NCBI RefSeq assembly: GCF_003208655.1
Contig: NZ_QKLU01000002.1
Span: 62,001 to 126,000 of the forward strand
Source of the DNA: Pedobacter nutrimenti
GTDB taxonomy: Bacteria; Bacteroidota; Bacteroidia; Sphingobacteriales; Sphingobacteriaceae
DNA length: 64,000 nt
Reading direction: 5' to 3'
The notes under the pieces are model-generated. The model was given only the letters and a program-made list of their open reading frames with translations. It was not told where the DNA came from and did not search any database. Positions 61,929 to 64,000 of the stretch are shown here, in pieces (the stretch's first letter is position 1; the number at the start of each line of letters is the position of its first letter). Made by a program: the position numbers and the translations under genes.

Positions 61929-62300
61929 TTAGTTCCAATCCAATACTTTTTTCTTTAAAACGTAGATAAAGCCAAGCAATAAGGTCCCCATAAAAATGAA
62001 CATTTCGATCATTCCTGTAGCACCCAGCTCCCTGAAATTCACGGCCCATGGATACATAAAAATAACCTCTACATCAAACAGTACAAATAAGATTGCCACC
62101 AGGAAATACTTAATAGAGAAAGGCTGACGTGCATTACCCACCACCTTAATACCGGCTTCAAAAGTAGATAGTTTATCTTCGGTCTTTCTTTTAGGACCAA
62201 GGTAATGTGTGGCAATTAATGTTGTCACCACAAAGCCAAGGGCTACAACGACCTGAAATATAATGGGAAGAAAATCCGAAGGTATACTCTGCGTTTCCAT
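61929..62300 (-). CDS. nuoA: NADH-quinone oxidoreductase subunit A
   Basis: The 123-residue, three-helix subunit shows LSTFEAGIKVVGNARQPFSIKYFLVAILFVLFDVEVIF, quoted here in meaning as the conserved central loop with the FDVEVIF acidic residues in the membrane, near the NuoH-quinone path. ATG 62300 gives a normal length. The longer frame up to 62366 would run through the terminator hairpin of the previous gene. It is the first gene of the operon. Confidence 0.96.
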   Translation of the reverse strand: METQSIPSDFLPIIFQVVVALGFVVTTLIATHYLGPKRKTEDKLSTFEAGIKVVGNARQPFSIKYFLVAILFVLFDVEVIFMYPWAVNFRELGATGMIEMFIFMGTLLLGFIYVLKKKVLDWN

Positions 62301-62315
62301 AAAATCTATTTTGCA

Positions 62316-62345
62316 CAAAATTAAAAGAAAAAGGCAGGATAACAA
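62316..62345 (-). promoter_or_regulatory. Putative nuo operon promoter
   Basis: On the minus strand TTG (62343-62345) is followed after 19 bp by TAATTTTG (62316-62323), matching the Bacteroidota -33/-7 elements. Transcription would begin near 62309, giving a leader under 10 bases before the nuoA ATG. The region is also the terminator of the TPR gene. Confidence 0.5.
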
Positions 62346-62356
62346 CCCTGCCTTTT
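62321..62356 (-). terminator. Intrinsic terminator of the TPR gene
   Basis: Arms AAAAGGCAGG / CCTGCCTTTT with a seven-base loop are followed on the minus strand by TTTTTCTTTTAA. It lies 24 bp after the stop of the TPR gene and overlaps the proposed nuo promoter. Confidence 0.8.
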
Positions 62357-62379
62357 CAATTATCATTAATTTATATTGA

Positions 62380-64000
62380 TTATTTTTTCTTGATTGGTCC
62401 TTTTGGCTTTGCGGCCGGAGGTGCAGTCAGTGATTTTAAGCCATCCAAAGCTGTTGGGTTCTGAGGATCAGTCGTCAAAGCTTTATTAAAATATTCTTTT
62501 GCTTTTTCTTTATCTGTATTGTAATAGAAAACACCAATACTTGCATTTGCTTCAGCTAATTTTTTTGCGCTTGCAGCAGCAAGTTCAGGTTTATCTACAG
62601 TAACCTTTTTAATAAAGGCTTCAAAATAAGGAACCATCAAACCTTTTGGATTAGCCTGGTCGTCCAACTGTGTATTGATTCTTCCTCTCCATAAATAAGC
62701 ATCAGCTGTTTCAGGAGACAATTGGATTAATTTTGCAATCGCAGTATCTGCTTTTACCAAAAGATCCTTAGATGGGTTCTTTTTAGCATTCAAATCATTG
62801 GCATATTGAAAATATCTTGACAACCCGTCAAAGTAGTAGCTATATAATACACCTTTAGCATTAGGAGCTGCTGCAATGACCTTATCATAAACATCAGCTG
62901 CTTTAGCATATTTTTTTGTATCATAATAAGCTTTTGCAACTTCTGCCAATGCCTCCACATTTGTAGAATCCAATTGAACAGCTTTACTGATGTTTTGTAA
63001 TGCTAAACTATCATTACCAGCCTGTAATTGTGCTTTACCTAAATACAGGTAATCTGAAGAAACAATACGGGAAGGATCTTTTACTTTTGCAAAAAAGTCA
63101 TTCATATATTGTAAACTCTGAGGATAGTTTTTATTCTCAAATGCAGAATATCCACGCATCCTTAACACAACAGGTGCTTTAGGATCATTTGGACTTACAG
63201 AGGCCAGCTCAGCAGTTACCTGCTCTAAAGTTTTATAATCTTTAGCATAGAAAAGGAACTGTGCGTAACGCAATTTAGACTCAAATGATTTATCAGTCAA
63301 ATCCAGATACTTTCTGTAGTTTTCCAGTGCCAGTTTGGCTTTAGCGTCAAAATTTGCAGGCTCAAAGTTTGCCCATTGCATATAAAGCTCGGCAATTTCC
63401 CGGTAAGCAGGACCATAATTAGGATCCTTTGCAATAGCCTCTTTTAAACGTTCTTCCGATTCAGGAAATGCCCTGGATTCTTTATACATCCGGCCAATCT
63501 GAACAGTTGCCCTTAAAAGATTCTCATTGATATTTAAAGCCCTCATGTAATTTTGAAGTGCTTCAGAGTTTTTCTTTTGTACGGCATAAAAATCACCTAA
63601 TGCCAGAAAAGTTTCAGGGTCTTTATCATTTGGATCCAGCTCATCTGCTTTTTGCAAATAAGGAAGTGCTGATGTAAAATCCGGTTTCGGAGCAGCTACA
63701 TAGGCCTTTCCAATGTACAGCGAAGGAAGATAGTCTTTCTTTGAAGCAACTTCAACCGCTTTATCAAAGTTTGTTTTTGCTGAAGCGGCATTGTTCGTAG
63801 CCAGGTCTGCCTCTCCAAGTCCAATGTAATTTAATGAAAATTTAGGATCAGCAGCGATACCTTTAGTAAAAACCGCTCTTGCAGAATCCACATAATCGGT
63901 ACGCAGGTACACCTCACCAAGGCTGTAATAATTTTCACCCTTACTTGCCTGAGAATTTACAAGCGCTTTTAGCATAGAAGTCGCTTTCTGGTACTGTTCG
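62380..64000 (-). CDS. Tetratricopeptide repeat protein (N-terminus beyond window)
   Basis: The frame is open at the right edge, so the start lies outside and about 540 C-terminal residues are visible. An internal Met codon at 63975 is not taken as the start because upstream codons (EQYQKATS) continue the repeat. The sequence holds about ten TPR units with the A-x-x-x-F/Y and small-residue pattern (NYYSLGEVYLRTDYVDSA, ALAEVAKAYYDTKKYAKAA, GVFYYNTDKEKAKEYF). It ends in a basic KPKGPIKKK tail. TPR proteins scaffold complexes; the partner here is unknown. Confidence 0.85.
   Translation of the reverse strand, partial: EQYQKATSMLKALVNSQASKGENYYSLGEVYLRTDYVDSARAVFTKGIAADPKFSLNYIGLGEADLATNNAASAKTNFDKAVEVASKKDYLPSLYIGKAYVAAPKPDFTSALPYLQKADELDPNDKDPETFLALGDFYAVQKKNSEALQNYMRALNINENLLRATVQIGRMYKESRAFPESEERLKEAIAKDPNYGPAYREIAELYMQWANFEPANFDAKAKLALENYRKYLDLTDKSFESKLRYAQFLFYAKDYKTLEQVTAELASVSPNDPKAPVVLRMRGYSAFENKNYPQSLQYMNDFFAKVKDPSRIVSSDYLYLGKAQLQAGNDSLALQNISKAVQLDSTNVEALAEVAKAYYDTKKYAKAADVYDKVIAAAPNAKGVLYSYYFDGLSRYFQYANDLNAKKNPSKDLLVKADTAIAKLIQLSPETADAYLWRGRINTQLDDQANPKGLMVPYFEAFIKKVTVDKPELAAASAKKLAEANASIGVFYYNTDKEKAKEYFNKALTTDPQNPTALDGLKSLTAPPAAKPKGPIKKK

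Noticed and set aside
62300..62366. NuoA extended to an upstream ATG with an additional hydrophobic segment
   Set aside because: The extension would be translated from the terminator hairpin of the TPR gene and exceeds normal NuoA length.
1..64000. tRNA, rRNA, CRISPR, insertion sequence or phage genes
   Set aside because: None was recognised by eye; no cloverleaf, spaced repeats, transposase or integrase sequences were seen.

Overview
The window looks like ordinary chromosome from a member of the Bacteroidota, most likely Sphingobacteriaceae (Pedobacter-like). The evidence is a type IX secretion (T9SS) type-B sorting domain, a GldJ-type gliding/secretion lipoprotein, several Bacteroidota-only families (DUF4834, DUF6427, DUF4159, DUF4476, the short form of NuoG), promoter-like -7 boxes of the TAnnTTTG type, and start codons that mostly lack a Shine-Dalgarno sequence. 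The genus is inferred from protein resemblance only. I saw no tRNA, rRNA, CRISPR array, insertion sequence or prophage.

Layout. 1-4026 (minus): an envelope operon, coaX, an outer-membrane protein, lptC and the start of a PpiD-like chaperone cut by the window edge. 4157-12577 (minus): DUF6427 membrane protein, a glycosyltransferase, an LpxH-like phosphoesterase, a possible 30-residue membrane peptide, a YfhO family protein, DUF4834, YwbE and UvrB. 12645-17789 (plus): a degenerate polysaccharide-deacetylase homologue, upp, yjjG, DUF4476, DinB-like and a polysaccharide flippase. 17793-32023: a surface-polysaccharide region (FkbM methyltransferase, three glycosyltransferases, acetyltransferase, methyltransferase) interspersed with a 1367-residue T9SS cargo protein, a tricorn-type protease and a rhomboid protease. 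32084-34759 (minus): a short-chain dehydrogenase and typA.

34869-40857 is the most unusual region. Two divergent alpha/beta-hydrolase esterases are followed by a tight run of an ATP-grasp protein, a YbdK-type carboxylate-amine ligase, a class-I amidotransferase-like protein with an altered nucleophile elbow, and a second ATP-grasp-like protein. Three amide-bond-forming folds and two hydrolases in one place suggest synthesis and processing of an unidentified peptide-like metabolite. It is followed by a small Cys-rich membrane protein, a Crp/Fnr regulator and a YceI protein.

42327-49366: ispF (minus), gldJ (plus, with a long leader), then a minus-strand operon dedA-ppa-CBS/CorC protein-rsmE-DUF4159-biotin carrier protein. 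49413-62300 (minus): a complete 14-gene complex I operon nuoABCDEFGHIJKLMN with separate nuoC and nuoD and a short nuoG. Its likely promoter overlaps the terminator of the preceding TPR gene, which runs off the right edge.
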